Origin: Spiroplasma phoeniceum
GTDB lineage: Bacteria > Bacillota_I > Bacilli_A > Mycoplasmatales > Mycoplasmataceae
Assembly: GCA_026239495.1 (NCBI GenBank)
Contig: CP110830.1
Span: forward strand, 310,001 to 374,000
DNA length: 64,000 nucleotides
Reading direction: 5' to 3'
The notes below the pieces were generated by a model that was not told the DNA's origin, made no database searches, and saw only the letters and a list, made by a program, of their open reading frames with translations. Position 1 is the stretch's first letter. Every line of letters begins with the position of its first letter. The translations under genes were made by a program, and so were the position numbers. Below are positions 21,360 through 33,300 of this stretch, piece by piece.

Positions 21360-21630
21360 TGTTATTTTGCTCCTTTAATTTTAAAATAAGTGCGTAATTA
21401 ATTATATTTATTGTTAATAAAATAGGTTCATTTGCTAAAACTTGTACACATACTTTAACTTTTTGATATTTTTTAATATATTCGTTATATAAATTTAATT
21501 TACATATTGCGATATTATCTTTTTTTAATTCTTGACAAAGTCTTTTTTTAACTTGTCCACAAACAGATATATATGGTCTTTTTGCATTTATTACACGCTC
21601 ATCATGTACTACATAAATATCTTTTTTCAT
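21352..21630 (-). CDS. Prophage I conserved 92-residue protein
   Basis: Starts MKKDIYVVHDERVINAKRP at 21630 behind GGGAG; an upstream in-frame ATG at 21657 lies within the terminase gene. It is almost identical to 39735-40013 in prophage II and, unlike its neighbours, has no lesion. Cys at CGQVKKRLCQELKK and in KLCVQV. It lies between large terminase and portal and overlaps the portal start. No family recognised; a head or packaging accessory is possible. Confidence 0.65.
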   Translation of the reverse strand: MKKDIYVVHDERVINAKRPYISVCGQVKKRLCQELKKDNIAICKLNLYNEYIKKYQKVKVCVQVLANEPILLTINIINYALILKLKEQNNNE

Positions 21631-23089
21631 CAATTTAATCACTCCCTTTCTTGTCATAATTTATAATCTGCTAAATTATTATGTTTAACCATTGGTACTA
21701 ATTCAAAGTGTAAAGCATAAAAATCACTATCAAATGTATCATCATATAAATCTAACATTCGTTCTTCTCTGGCATCTGGTTTATCTTCTCATTGAATTAA
21801 TTCATATTGGATTTTACTTACAGAACATTTTTCTCATAATCATTTTAATTTATTAATATTTATTAACATTGTAAATGCCTCAATACGATGTTTTATTTTA
21901 AGCTTCTGCTTTTGTGCTGGTCTAAATGCGTGTATTGACCAAAAGTATAATTATATTTTTCTCTATTTAAACTTTCTAGTGTTGCATAAGCGCTATCATC
22001 AACATTAATTGATATACCTTGTTGAATTAAATTAAAGTATTGATTTAATTGATTGTTGTAAAATTCTAAAATATTTTTTACTTGTTCTAATGGTCCTTTA
22101 AATTGTTGGTTAGCGTTTGAGTGTGTATATTCAGCAACTTTATATGCTTTTTTATCAAATGAATTATATATTCAAAAGCTCGCTGCTGTTGTATTTCCTT
22201 TGGGGCTAGTAGAGTTTGCTAAGTCAACACCACCTAATAATTTAGTTGGTTGAATAATATCTGTTGCTTGCATAATATCAATATATCTTGCAAAAATTGA
22301 CCCACTAGTATTACATGGTAAACACCAACCCCATACTCTTGCTCTTTAAATATCTAACTGTTCTAATCTTAATTGTTCATTAACTTTATCTTGTGGTAAT
22401 TCATAATTAAGTCTTCAACTAGAATAATGAATAATAATTTTCATATTTCATTTTTCAATATATTTAATTTGTTCATATTTACTACGCATTATTTCTTCAT
22501 TAAAAGGCATTAATTCATTACAATAACCAACAATATATTTTTTTAAACTTTCAGGATTACATGTATTAATTGTTATTTTATTTTGATAACCACGAATAGC
22601 AAACTCTAAATCACTTAAATCTTTTTGTTGAAATTGGTCACATTATTCTCGCCAATCAATAACTAATTTATATTTATTCAAATCAGCAAAAGCTTTTAAT
22701 TTTTCTTTCCGACTTGGTGAATGTAAGCCTTTACAATATATTTTGCTACCATTTGATAAAGTAAAAGTAAAATTTGATAAATTAATAGTATAAGGAATAT
22801 GATTTTCATCTAGCATATTTCATATATTTTGAAATACACTATCTTTTAAATCTTTACTCCAGTACATACTAGCAATTATACAAATTCGTTCTTTAATTAA
22901 TAAACTAATTTTTAATAATTCACCAAACATTTTAATATTTGATATAGTTTTACCACTATATCGTGTTCCAATTTGATTAATTTCATTAACTAATTCATAT
23001 TTCTTAGCAAAGGGATACTTATTACCAATACTACTATTTTGTAATAACCAATAAGGTGTTTCTAACAAATAAGTAAAATGATTAAGCAT
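21609..23089 (-). pseudogene. Prophage I terminase large subunit, broken
   Basis: Starts MLNHFTYLLETPYWLL and keeps the Walker-A-like GTRYSGKTISN. Lesions: TAA in the DWREEC segment (about 22643), TAA in DIERAR (about 22347), and a 1-bp loss near 21940 that shifts the frame at GQYMTFKP. The original stop is also mutated, so the C-terminal frame would run through to TAG at 21609. Frame and sequence parallel 38277-39735. Confidence 0.72.
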
Positions 23090-23480
23090 TATTATCACTT
23101 TCTTTTTTAATATCTCTAATATCCTTTTGTAAATTAACAATTATTGGCTGTTGATTGTTTAAGTTTAATTCTTTTTCAAGTTCTTTTTCTTGTAGTGAAT
23201 ATTTATAATTAAATGCTCGTTGTCAATATAATTTAGCACCATCAGGTGATTTCATCATAAAATTAATTATTTCACTTTCAATTTTATCAACTTGTTTTTC
23301 AAGTAAAGTAACTATCTTTTCGCTCCGATAAATTTCTTGTCTTCAATGGCGAGAAAGGTTGAATTTATTGGTTAAATCATTCAAAGTATAAGGTTTATTA
23401 GGTGATTTATTTTGCCAAAATTAATCTATTTTACGATATAATGTTCGTAAACTTGCTGTTTTTGGATTAAATTCTTTCAT
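23082..23480 (-). pseudogene. Prophage I terminase small subunit, nonsense codon
   Basis: 133 codons, MKEFNPKTASLRTLYRK..., with TAA replacing CAA at about codon 20. Otherwise parallel to 37879-38283. It overlaps the large-subunit start by a few bases, as in prophage II. Confidence 0.7.
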
Positions 23481-23531
23481 TTTTTACTCCTTTTTGCATA
23501 TTAAAATTGCTATTATTTAAACAATATGATT

Positions 23532-24601
23532 AGACTTCTTGCATAACCAATTAAAATAATTTCAAATATTTGTAAAAAGGGGTTAATATAAAATTATAAT
23601 TTTAATTAATTATGTCTTTTATTTAAAAATTTAATATTTTGCCACAACGAAAAATTATTTTATTATTCAAATTCGTTAATTTTAAATAAATCTTTTATGA
23701 TAACTATAATAATTGTAAATTATAAATTGAATCAATTAAATTAAATCTTAAACTAAATCGTTTTCTACGATTTCTATATTTTTCTGTAATAATTTTAAAT
23801 TTTTTAAGAATAGCAAAAATATTTTCAATAATAATTCTTATTTTTGAAACTAGTCTATTATGTTGTTTTTGTTCTTTATTTAAATGTTTTTTCTTAGTTT
23901 TCTTTGTGGGCATTATAACATTATTGTGAATTTTTTGTATTCCTTGATAACCACTATCAACTATTAATTTGGTGTTTTTTAAAATTGCGATTTTTGATTC
24001 TTTAAATAAAGCATAATCGTGTTTTTTACCAAGTGAAAAACTTGTTGCAATAATTTTTTTGGTTTCTTGTTCGATAATTACTTGTGTTTTAATAGTGTGT
24101 TTTTTCTTTTTACCAGAATAAGATTGTTTTTGTCTTTTTTTGGGCGTTGGATTGGGGTTTCGGTAGCATCAATAATAATAGTTTTATCATTAAAATAATC
24201 ATTTATTAGTGCTTTTTTACCAGCAACTTGCTGAAAATCAGGGTGTTTAATTAAAATATCTTCAATTCACTTGGTATTGCGATAACAATTAGCTTCACTA
24301 ATTCCGAAATTTTTTCCAAGATGAAAATAAGTTCGATATTCTCGTCAATACGATAAAGTCATCAATAATCGATTTTCTAGTGATAATTTATTAGCTTTGC
24401 CACCTTTTTTAAATTTTTCTATTTCAGCTACTTGTAAAATATCTAACATTTTATTAAAAATATCTTGTTTTATTCCTGTTAATCTTAATCATTCTTTATC
24501 ATTAATATTTTTAAATTCATCAAATTTCATAATTTAATATCCTCATAAATTATATTTTATAATAATATTTTAATAATAAAACCAGGTATCGCAAGAAGTC
24601 T
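23532..24601 (-). mobile_element. IS5-type element, copy 9
   Basis: Full 1070-bp copy with ATT on both sides. Removing it and one ATT restores the leader sequence found upstream of the small terminase gene in prophage II. Confidence 0.93.
23704..24530 (-). CDS. IS5-family transposase, copy 9 (-1 frameshifted orfAB)
   Basis: Both frames uninterrupted, slip site present. One Ala to Asp change near the C-terminus (LIDSIYNLQLL). Confidence 0.83.
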
Positions 24602-24790
24602 ATTAAATAAAAGAGTAATAAATAACTGTAAAAATGTATAAAAGAACTTTCACAAGTTTTTTTTATTATCTATATTTTACACTAAAATAAAAAAAAGTAA
24701 AGTAATTTACTTTTTTTTAGTTAAATTAATTTGCTAATAATTAACAATTAAATTATAACACAATAAATAAAAAATAATATCTTTTTTTGC
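24602..24790 (-). promoter_or_regulatory. Prophage I packaging-operon leader and promoter remnant
   Basis: Minus strand shows TTTACT, 16 bp, then TAAAAT and a downstream AACTTGTGAAAGTT hairpin, the same arrangement as at 37732-37793. It would have driven the small terminase gene before IS copy 9 intervened. The hairpin stem is less perfect than in prophage II. Confidence 0.45.
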
Positions 24791-24792
24791 TT

Positions 24793-24923
24793 TAATTTTG
24801 TAGAAAAATCTTGATATTTATAAAAAACCTTGATTTTATTGACTTTTTACTAAATTACTATTTTTGCAAAAACCTTTATTTGATAAGGGTTTTTGACTCC
24901 ATCAAGAGTTTTCTACAAAATTA
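24793..24923. repeat. Inverted repeat pair, ~22-bp arms
   Basis: Arms beginning AATTTTGTAGAAA and ending TTCTACAAAATT enclose about 90 bp of AT-rich DNA, with minor mismatches in the middle of each arm. It lies between the prophage I leader and an ISLre2 fragment. It could be an IS end, a non-autonomous element or a regulatory hairpin. No gene is seen in it. Confidence 0.5.
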
Positions 24924-24961
24924 AAATATTTTTTTTTGCATTTTTATTATTTTTGTGTTAA

Positions 24962-25409
24962 TGTGTAGAACTAAGGAAAAAGGGTAAAAAAATTATAAAT
25001 ATTGATAACAGATTTTTTAAGAATTTTAATAATTTGTTAGATAAACAAAGTATTGAAATAATTCAACAAAATTTAGAAGATTGTGATGAATGAATTTTTA
25101 AAAATTATAAAATTAAGGTAGTAAGAAAAGGGTTGAGGTTTTGGTATAAAAAGTATTTTTTTAATGTTATTGATGAATTTAAAACACTAATAAATCAGGA
25201 TTTTTAAAAATTTATCCAATTATTTTATTTATATTTTTTATAAAACCTCAACTTTTGTAATGCTATCAAAATTAATGAAACTTTAAAAGAATTTAAAGAT
25301 TATAAAGTAAAAGAAATAAAACCAAGAACATTAGCTATTTTAAATGGGAAAATAACTTTTAAAAGAAGAAAATATTATAAAATTAATCCAGAAACAGGTA
25401 AAGAAGAAT
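24962..25409 (+). pseudogene. ISLre2-family (UPF0236) transposase N-terminal fragment
   Basis: Reads KIINIDNRFFKNFNNLL..., DCDEWIFKNYKIK, then after the MITE-like insertion KEIKPRTLAILNGKITFKRR, the conserved N-terminal pattern of UPF0236/ISLre2 transposases. No ATG is in frame (ATT or ATA at 24992-24995 after AAGGAAAAAGGG). The gene is cut by the 151-bp repeat at 25117 and ends at IS copy 10. Confidence 0.65.
25117..25267. repeat. MITE-like repeat, copy b
   Basis: 151 bp, flanked by a perfect 8-bp duplication AAAATTAA. Inverted ends GGTAGTAAGAAAAGGGTTGA / CAACTTTTGTAATGCTATC. It interrupts an ISLre2 transposase fragment. Confidence 0.78.
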
Positions 25410-26476
25410 AGACTTCTTGCATAACCCATTAAAATAATTTCAAATATTTGTAAAAAGGGGTTAATATAAAATTATAATTTTAATTAATTATGTCTTTTAT
25501 TTAAAAATTTAATATTTTGCCACAACGAAAAATTATTTTATTATTCAAATTTGTTAATTTTAAATAAATCTTTTATGATAACTATAATAATTGTAAATTA
25601 TAAATTGAAGCAATTAAATTAAATCTTAAACTAAATCGTTTTCTACGATTTCTATATTTTTCTGTAATAATTTTAAATTTTTTAAGAATAGCAAAAATAT
25701 TTTCAATAATAATTCTTATTTTTGAAACTAGTCTATTATGTTGTTTTTGTTCTTTATTTAAATGTTTTTTCTTAGTTTTCTTTGTGGGCATTATAACATT
25801 ATTGTGAATTTTTTGTATTCCTTGATAACCACTATCAACTATTAATTTGGTATTTTTTAAAATTGAGATTTTTGATTCTTTAAATAAAGCATAATCATGT
25901 TTTTCCAAGCGAAAAACTTGTTGCAATAATTTTTTTGGTTTCTTGTTCGATAATTACTTGTGTTTTAATAGTGTGTTTTTTCTTTTTACCAGAATAAGAT
26001 TGTTTTTGTCTTTTTTTGGGCGTTGGATTGGGGTCTCGGTAACATCAATAATAATAGTTTTATCATTAAAATAATCATTTATTAGCGATTTTTTACCAGC
26101 GAGTTGTTGAAAATCAGAGTGTTTAACTAAAATATCTTCAATTCACTTGATATTGCGATAACAACTAGATTCACTAATATCAAAACTTTTAGCAAGATGA
26201 AAATAATTCCGATATTCTCGTCAATACGATAAAGTCATCAATAATCGATTTTCTAGTGATAATTTATTAGCTTTGCCACCTTTTTTAAATTTTTCTATTT
26301 CAGCTACTTGTAAAATATCTAACATTTTATTAAAAGTAGCTTTTTTGCTCCGGTTAATCTTAATCATTCTTTATCATTAATATTTTTAAATTCATCAAAT
26401 TTCATAATTTAATATCCTCATAAATTATATTTTATAATAATATTTTAATAATAAAACCAGGTATCGTAAGAAGCCT
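25410..26476 (-). mobile_element. IS5-type element, copy 10
   Basis: 1067 bp, AAT on both sides, right tip mutated to AAGCCT. The orfA start region carries diverged-subtype bases, so it may be a recombinant of the two subtypes. Confidence 0.9.
25582..26405 (-). pseudogene. IS5-family transposase, copy 10, frameshifted
   Basis: A 1-bp loss in the A-run of the AKKA segment near 26341 shifts orfA early, and a 2-bp loss at about 25903 (GGAAAAACATG instead of seven A) shifts orfB. The stretch MQQVFRLEKHDYALF... to the normal C-terminus stays open. Confidence 0.8.
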
Positions 26477-26590
26477 AATAAATAAAAGTTTATAACGCTT
26501 TTTTATCAATACTTACTAAACTGGGTGCAATATAAAAATGAAAGAATTTTTAATTAGAATTATTAAGTAATTAAAACTATGGATAATTCT

Positions 26591-27382
26591 TTAATGTTTT
26601 TTGATTTGATTATGTTTTGGAAGATTACCATTTTCTAAATCAGACTTCCCTTTAAAATAATAAGGTTTTTCAGTTCCTTTTAATAAACGAACAATATTTT
26701 CATGATGCTTTAAGATTAAGAAAATAGCACTTAAAATAATAATAATATTAATTAAAGCTAAACTATCATAGTAATTATCATAATTAACATAATGTAAGTA
26801 ATTCACTCAAACAAGATGAGAATTTTGAAGTAAATCAACATTAAAGTTAATAACATCAATGCCACTTAATTGTGGGATTCAACATAATGTTCCTGTAAAG
26901 AATGCTGCTAAAATTGAAGAAACAGAAACTCGTTTTCAAATAAAAATTGCGCTTCATCAAACAACTGTAGCAATTAAAAAATAATATGGGTTAGTCATTC
27001 ATAATAACCCTAAAAAAGATGAAACAGTTTTGCCACCTTTAAATTTATAATAAATTGGATAAGAATGACCAATTAAAACAAAAAAAGCTGGAATATAATA
27101 ACTAGTTGAACCAAAACTAACCCCATTAATATTAATACAACCAATACTAAAGGCAACAAACATTGTAATAGTAACTTTTAGCATATCTAAAAACATAATG
27201 GCAAAACCTCATTTTTTTCCTAAAACACGACTAGTATTTGTGGCGCCGGCATTTTTAGAATGATAATCTCGCACGTTAATTTTATAAATTTTTTTACTAA
27301 TAAAGATTGATCAACTAAAAGAACCAATTAAGTAACCAATTATTACCGTAATAGACGTCCCTAAATATCCATATAATGTCAT
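26591..27382 (-). CDS. plsY: Glycerol-3-phosphate acyltransferase PlsY
   Basis: Membrane enzyme that transfers an acyl group from acyl phosphate to glycerol 3-phosphate, the first step of phosphatidic acid synthesis. 263 residues with several membrane segments. Motifs: GSFSWSIFISK and VRDYHSKNAGATNTSR near the N-terminus, and GHSYPIYYKFKGGKTVSS in the middle, matching PlsY conserved loops. The C-terminal tail after the last helix is hydrophilic (YYFKGKSDLENGN) and longer than usual. Start ATG 27382 has AGAGAGG upstream. It is divergent from parE with about 120 bp between, as in many Firmicutes where plsY, parE and parC cluster. Confidence 0.92.
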
Positions 27383-27452
27383 TCCTTTACCTCTCTTTTA
27401 CTATTATATAGCAATTAGAAATAATTTAGTAAATAATTGTAAATAAAAGCAT

Positions 27453-27458
27453 TATAAT
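27453..27458 (+). promoter_or_regulatory. Probable -10 box for parE
   Basis: TATAAT about 48 bp upstream of the parE start in the plsY-parE divergent region. No good -35 is seen at the standard distance. Confidence 0.45.
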
Positions 27459-27506
27459 ATAAGATATTAATAGTAAAAATTATATTTAAAAGGAATGATA
27501 TAGAAT

Positions 27507-29444
27507 ATGAGTATTGAAGATAAAACATTAAAATATGATGAATCATCAATTCAGATTTTAGAAGGACTAGATGCGGTTCGAAAACGCCCAGGAATGTATA
27601 TTGGTTCAACTGATGTTCGTGGATTACATCATTTAGTTTGAGAAATTATTGATAATTCAATTGATGAGGCATTAGCTGGTTATTGTAATGAAATTGATAT
27701 TTTTATTTATAAAAATAATGCGATTACGGTGGCAGATAATGGTCGTGGTGTTCCAACCGGAATTCATTCATCTGGTAAATCAACGCCAGAAGTAATTTTT
27801 TCAGTTTTACATGCTGGAGGAAAATTTGGCGGTGATAGTTATAAAACATCAGGAGGATTACATGGTGTTGGTTCTTCTGTTGTTAATGCTTTATCATCAG
27901 CTTTTGATGTCACAATTTATCGTGACCACAAAGTTTGAAGTATTAAATTTGCTAATGGTGGGCAAGTTAAAGAACCGTTAACAAAAATTGGCACAACAAC
28001 AAAAACAGGAACAACAGTTACTTTTTTACCTGATCATAAGATTTTTAAAGTAATTGATTTTTCTTTTTCCACAATTTCAGAACTAATTCGTGAATCAGCA
28101 TTTTTAAATAGTGGGGTTAGGTTGACATTGACCGACCAACGCACTGATAAAAAAGTATCATATTTATTTAATAATGGTTTGGAAGAATTCATTACTTTTA
28201 TGAATGAAGATAAAAAAAGTATTACTCCAATTATTATGTTAAAAGGGATAGAAAAACAAATTGAAGTTGAAATAGCGTTACAATATTCAACTGAATTTAA
28301 TGAAAATTTACTTAGTTTTGCCAATAATGTTAAAACAATTGAAGGTGGCAGTCATGTTGCTGGATTCCGAACAGGATTAACAAAAGTAATTAATGATTAT
28401 GCTCGCAAAGAAGGTTTATTAAAAGAAAAAGATAAGAATCTTGATTCGGTTGATACACGGGAAGGATTAACAGCCATTGTTTCAGTAAAAATTCCTGAAA
28501 ATTTAATTCAGTATGAAGGTCAAACGAAAGGAAAATTAGGAACTTATGAAGCACGACTTGTTGTTGAAACAATTGTATCAAAGCAATTCGGATTTTGATT
28601 AACAGAAAATAAGGCAAATGCTTATACTATTATTGAAAAAGCATTATTAGCTCGCAATGTTCGTGAAGAGGCTCGGAAAGCACGCGAAGCAGCTCGTAAT
28701 AGCAAAAAACGCGTTAATAGCGACCGCTTATTAACCGGAAAATTAACCCCAGCTCAAAATCGAAATAAATTTAATAATGAGATTTTTTTAGTTGAAGGAG
28801 ATTCGGCAGGGGGAAGTGCCAAGTTAGGGCGGGATCGTCATTTTCAAGCAATTTTACCGTTACGTGGGAAAGTGATTAATGCTGAAAAAGCAAAACTTCA
28901 AGATTTAATGAATAATGAAGAAATTAATGTAATGATTAATGCCATTGGGGCTGGAGTCGGAAATGGCTTTGATATTAATGATGCCAATTATGGCAAAGTA
29001 ATTATTATGACTGATGCGGATACTGATGGTGCGCATATTCAAACTTTATTGCTAACATTTTTTTATCGTTATATGCGACCATTAATTGAAAAACATCGGG
29101 TTTTTCTTGCTTTACCACCCTTATTTAAAATTACTAGAACCAAAAATAAACATATTGAATATGCATGAGATGAAGCAGAATTAAAAAATAAATTAAGTCA
29201 ATTTCGTGGTAAATTTGAATTACAGCGTTATAAAGGGCTAGGGGAAATGAATGCAGAACAATTATGAGAAACAACAATGGATCCGCAAACTCGCCAGCTA
29301 ATTTTAGTAACAATTGATGATGCTGTTATGGCTGAAAGACGGATTGTCACCTTAATGGGAGATGATGCTAAAAAACGAAAAGATTGAATTGATGAAAATG
29401 TTAAATTTACTTTAGAAGATGATTTTAAAGCGATCATTAATTAA
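27507..29444 (+). CDS. parE: DNA topoisomerase IV subunit B
   Basis: ATPase subunit of topoisomerase IV, which decatenates daughter chromosomes with ParC. 645 residues. GHKL ATPase motifs: [13 protein letters not shown] (catalytic Glu, Mg ligand Asn), [13 protein letters not shown], and [15 protein letters not shown]. The TOPRIM domain follows with [10 protein letters not shown] and [11 protein letters not shown]. Start ATG 27507 follows AAAGGAATG. ParE rather than GyrB is chosen because parC follows and plsY precedes. No lesions. Confidence 0.95.
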
Positions 29445-29455
29445 GTAGGATAACA

Positions 29456-30361
29456 ATGTTACAAGCAATAAAAAAATTAATTAATACCCTAAATCAAACC
29501 AATCTAACTCTTAGTCAATATCAAAATTTTAAGTTATGACTTATTAAAATAAAAGAAACAAAAACAAGATTGACATTAGAAATTTGAACAAGTAATGGCA
29601 GTGAAGATAGTAAAAATACAATTGCAACAACGATTGAACTTGCGATAGCAGATGAAATAGCATTAAATTGATGTTATGAAAGTTTACTATTATCAGCGAA
29701 ACAAAATACGGAAAAAGAATTTTTTTTGAAAAAAAATATGCAACAAGTAACGCCGCTTTATCAATTAGAACCAAGTAGTAACTTGTACTTGTTAACAAAA
29801 GAAGGTATTCATTTTTTTAACGATAAAATTGTTGCATTTGAATTAGACTATTATAATTATAATATATTAATAATTTTATTTGCTTGAAAAAAAATTAATA
29901 TGGGAATTAACATTAAAAAAAGAACATTAATTAAACCCAACAATTTACCACTAAAAATTAATCAACAATTAAATACATTAAGTTTAACAATTTATAAATT
30001 ATTATTAATTGAAGGAATCTTATTTTATCAATGTGAAATTAATTGCTTATCCAAAAAAGGTAAATATATCATTAAATCAGTAACAACAATTTATTATTAA
30101 CAAGAATTTATAATCAAAACAAATATTTTAGCATAGTTGTTACAGTTAATGGAAATTTGTAATAATCTTAATGACCGAATCTTAGCATATTTCCGGACAT
30201 TGTTATTATTAACTCATTAACAGCAACTCTTTAATTATGATAAACATAAGGATTATTGAATATTAACAAAATTAGGGCAAAAGTTATTTTATCAAATTGA
30301 TTATAAAAATTTTATAATCAAGAATGAAATGATGAAAGTTGATTTACAGAGAGGAATTTAA
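29456..30361 (+). pseudogene. Unidentified gene between parE and parC with nonsense codons
   Basis: ATG 29456, 11 bp after parE behind a GTAGGA RBS, opens a 214-codon frame to TAA 30098. The same frame then continues with coding-like sequence through TAG 30134 and TAA 30219 (LLLLTH then stop, QQLFNYDKHKDYW) to a final TAA at 30359, two bases before parC. Three stops in one unshifted frame suggest an ancestral 301-residue protein. The N-terminal 214 residues may still be made. No family recognised: no signal peptide and no clear membrane segment except YNYNILIILFAW. Confidence 0.55.
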
Positions 30362-30363
30362 AA

Positions 30364-33300
30364 ATGAGTAATAACGAAAAAGAAAATGAATTAGTTTATA
30401 GTTTAAATGATATTATGTCAGAACGCTTTGGTCGTTATGCCAAATATATTATTCAAGATCGAGCCTTGCCTGACGTTCGTGATGGTTTAAAACCAGTGCA
30501 ACGCCGTATTTTATTTGCAATAAATGAATTACGACTAACCTTTAATACGAGTTATAAAAAATCGGCACGGATTGTTGGAGAAGTAATTGGTAAATATCAT
30601 CCGCATGGTGATACATCAGTTTATGATGCAATGGTAAGGTTATCTCAAGATTGAAAAGTCCGTTATCCATTAATTGATATGCATGGAAACAATGGTTCAA
30701 TTGATGGGGACCCAGCGGCTGCAATGCGTTATACCGAAACTCGTTTAAGTGAAATTTCCTCATTTTTATTACAAGATCTTGATAAAAACACAGTTGCTTT
30801 TGTTCCTAATTTTGATGACTCAGAACAAGAACCCGTTGTATTACCAGCTTTATTTCCAAATTTATTAGTTAATGGTTCAACTGGAATTGCTGCTGGATAT
30901 GCAACAAATATTCCACCACATAATTTACATGAAATTATTAATGCAACAATTCATTTTATTGAAAAACCAGACAGTACGGTTAAGGATTTAGTAAAATATG
31001 TTAAAGGACCTGATTTCCCAACGGGGGGAATTATTCAGGGAAAAAGCGAAATTTTAGAAGCGTATCAAACAGGAAAAGGAAAAATTATTGTTCGTAGCAA
31101 AATTGAATTTGAAAATAATACTTTAGTAATTACTGAAATTCCATATGAAGTTGTTAAACAAGACTTAGTTAAAAAGATTGATGATATTAAATATAATGAA
31201 CGAGGATTAAATATTAAGGAAGTTCGTGATGAAACAGACCGTGAAGGGTTAAGAATTGTGATTGAATTAGGTAAAAAAGCTAATGTTGAAACCGTACGGA
31301 AATTTTTATTAAAAAATACTAATTTACAAATTTCATATAATTTTAATATGGTTGCTATTGCAAATAAACAACCACGACAATTAGGATTAAAGGAAATCTT
31401 AACCCACTATGTTGAACATCAACAAGCAGTTGTTACTCATCGTTCTCGCTTTGAATTAGCACGTGCACAAAAGCGCTCAGAAATTGTTGCTGGGTTAATC
31501 AAAACAATTAGTATTTTAGATGAAGTAATTGCCGTTATTCGCCATTCAAAAGATCGCAGTGATGCAATTCATAATTTAGGAAAAAAATTCGGTTTTACAC
31601 AAATTCAAGCCGAAGCAATTGTCCAGTTACGATTATACCGGTTAACTTCAACAGATATTTTACAATTAAAAGCAGAACAAAAAGAATTAATTTCAACAAT
31701 TGCTGAATTAAAATTAATTTTACTTGATATTAATAAATTAAATAGTGTTATTATTCACCAATTAGAATTAATTAAGAAAAAGTTTGTTTCACGTCGTCGT
31801 AGTGTGATTGATAATGAAATTGAAGCAATTGAAATTCAAAAAACAGAAATAATTATTGAAAAAGATTTGAACATTTTAATTTCACGAGATGGGTATTTAA
31901 AAGCGTTAGAAAATAATCAATTAGCACGGTTAACAACTGAAGAATTTAAACGAAAACCAGGAGATTTATGAATTTCTGATTTTCAAGCCAATACTTCTGA
32001 TAAAATTTTATTAATTACTTCAAAAGGAAATTATGTTATTATTCCGGTTTATAAAATTAAAACTGTTCGGTTACGTGATATTGGCGAACATGTTAATACT
32101 ATTTCTGAGTTACCAGGAGAAGAAAAAATTATTAGTGCTTTCTTATTAAATGATTTTAATAAAAAAGAACAATACATTATGTTGGCAACTAAAAATGGAA
32201 TGATTAAAAAAACAGCTGTTAAAGATTTTGAAGCAACACGAATTAGTAAGGCTTTTAAAGCTATTAATTTAAAAAATGATGATGAAGTTGTTGCTAGCCA
32301 ATTAGTTGATCATCATCCATATGTTGTCATAACAACAGCGAACGGTTTTATTGTTAAATATCGTAAAAAACAAATTCCCACATTAGGGTTACGAACAGCA
32401 GGGGTAAAATCAATTAATCTACGTGATGATGTAGTTATTAATGCCGGTTATTGTGAAGATGATAATTTAGTATTAATTACTAATGTTAATACTGGAAAAA
32501 AAATTGATTTAGCAGAAATTCCTACATCAACACGGCCAGTAAAAGGAACACGATTATATAAGATAAATAAAGATATTAATGAACTTGTCCGCTGGACGTT
32601 TTTAACAAAAGGGAAAGATATTTTACATATGTTAAATCAAAATGATGAAATTGATATATTTAATACTGATAAAATGCCTATTCACAAATTAGTTACTGCT
32701 AATCATACGTTAGGCTTTGAAAATATTGTTGATATTGTTATTCCCCACTATTATGATTTAAAACTAATCTCGTCAAAAAAAGGATTAGAAAGCAGTAGTG
32801 CAGCTGCAAAAAAGCATCCGCTTTATCATAATGAACATGATAATGTAAACAATCTCAAACCGCTAATTGAAGTAACAAAACCAACTAATAATTCTTCTGT
32901 TAATAAGACAGAACCAAATGAAAAAAGTTATAATCAAGAAACAATCACCTCAGAAAATACTAACGATGAAGAAAGTGATCTCAATGTTAAATTAGCATTA
33001 ATGATTCCGCCAGAAGAAATTTATCAAGTTGAGCAAGTTATTGCAACAGCAGAACCAATAACAACCCTTGGCTATCATGCAAACAGTAATAAAACTATTA
33101 ACAAAAAAATTGTGGGTAAACCACGCGGAGAAAAAATGCGCCAGAAAAATAAAAATATAAAAGAGACAAAAAAGAAAGTTTGAAAAGAACAACAAAGTAA
33201 ACGACAATTAGAGCAAACCTCAACAAATGTGAAAACTAGTACAATCGTATCTGCGCCCGAACAAGAACCATTGCCATTATTTGTTCGCAAAACTTTTGGA

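Noticed and set aside
28034..28324. Antisense frames in parE
   Set aside because: Shadows of a well-supported gene in the opposite strand.
32998..33290. Antisense open frames within parC (hydrophobic, Phe-rich)
   Set aside because: They are complementary to the Lys/Gln-rich tail of parC; no RBS, and the composition is explained by the sense strand.
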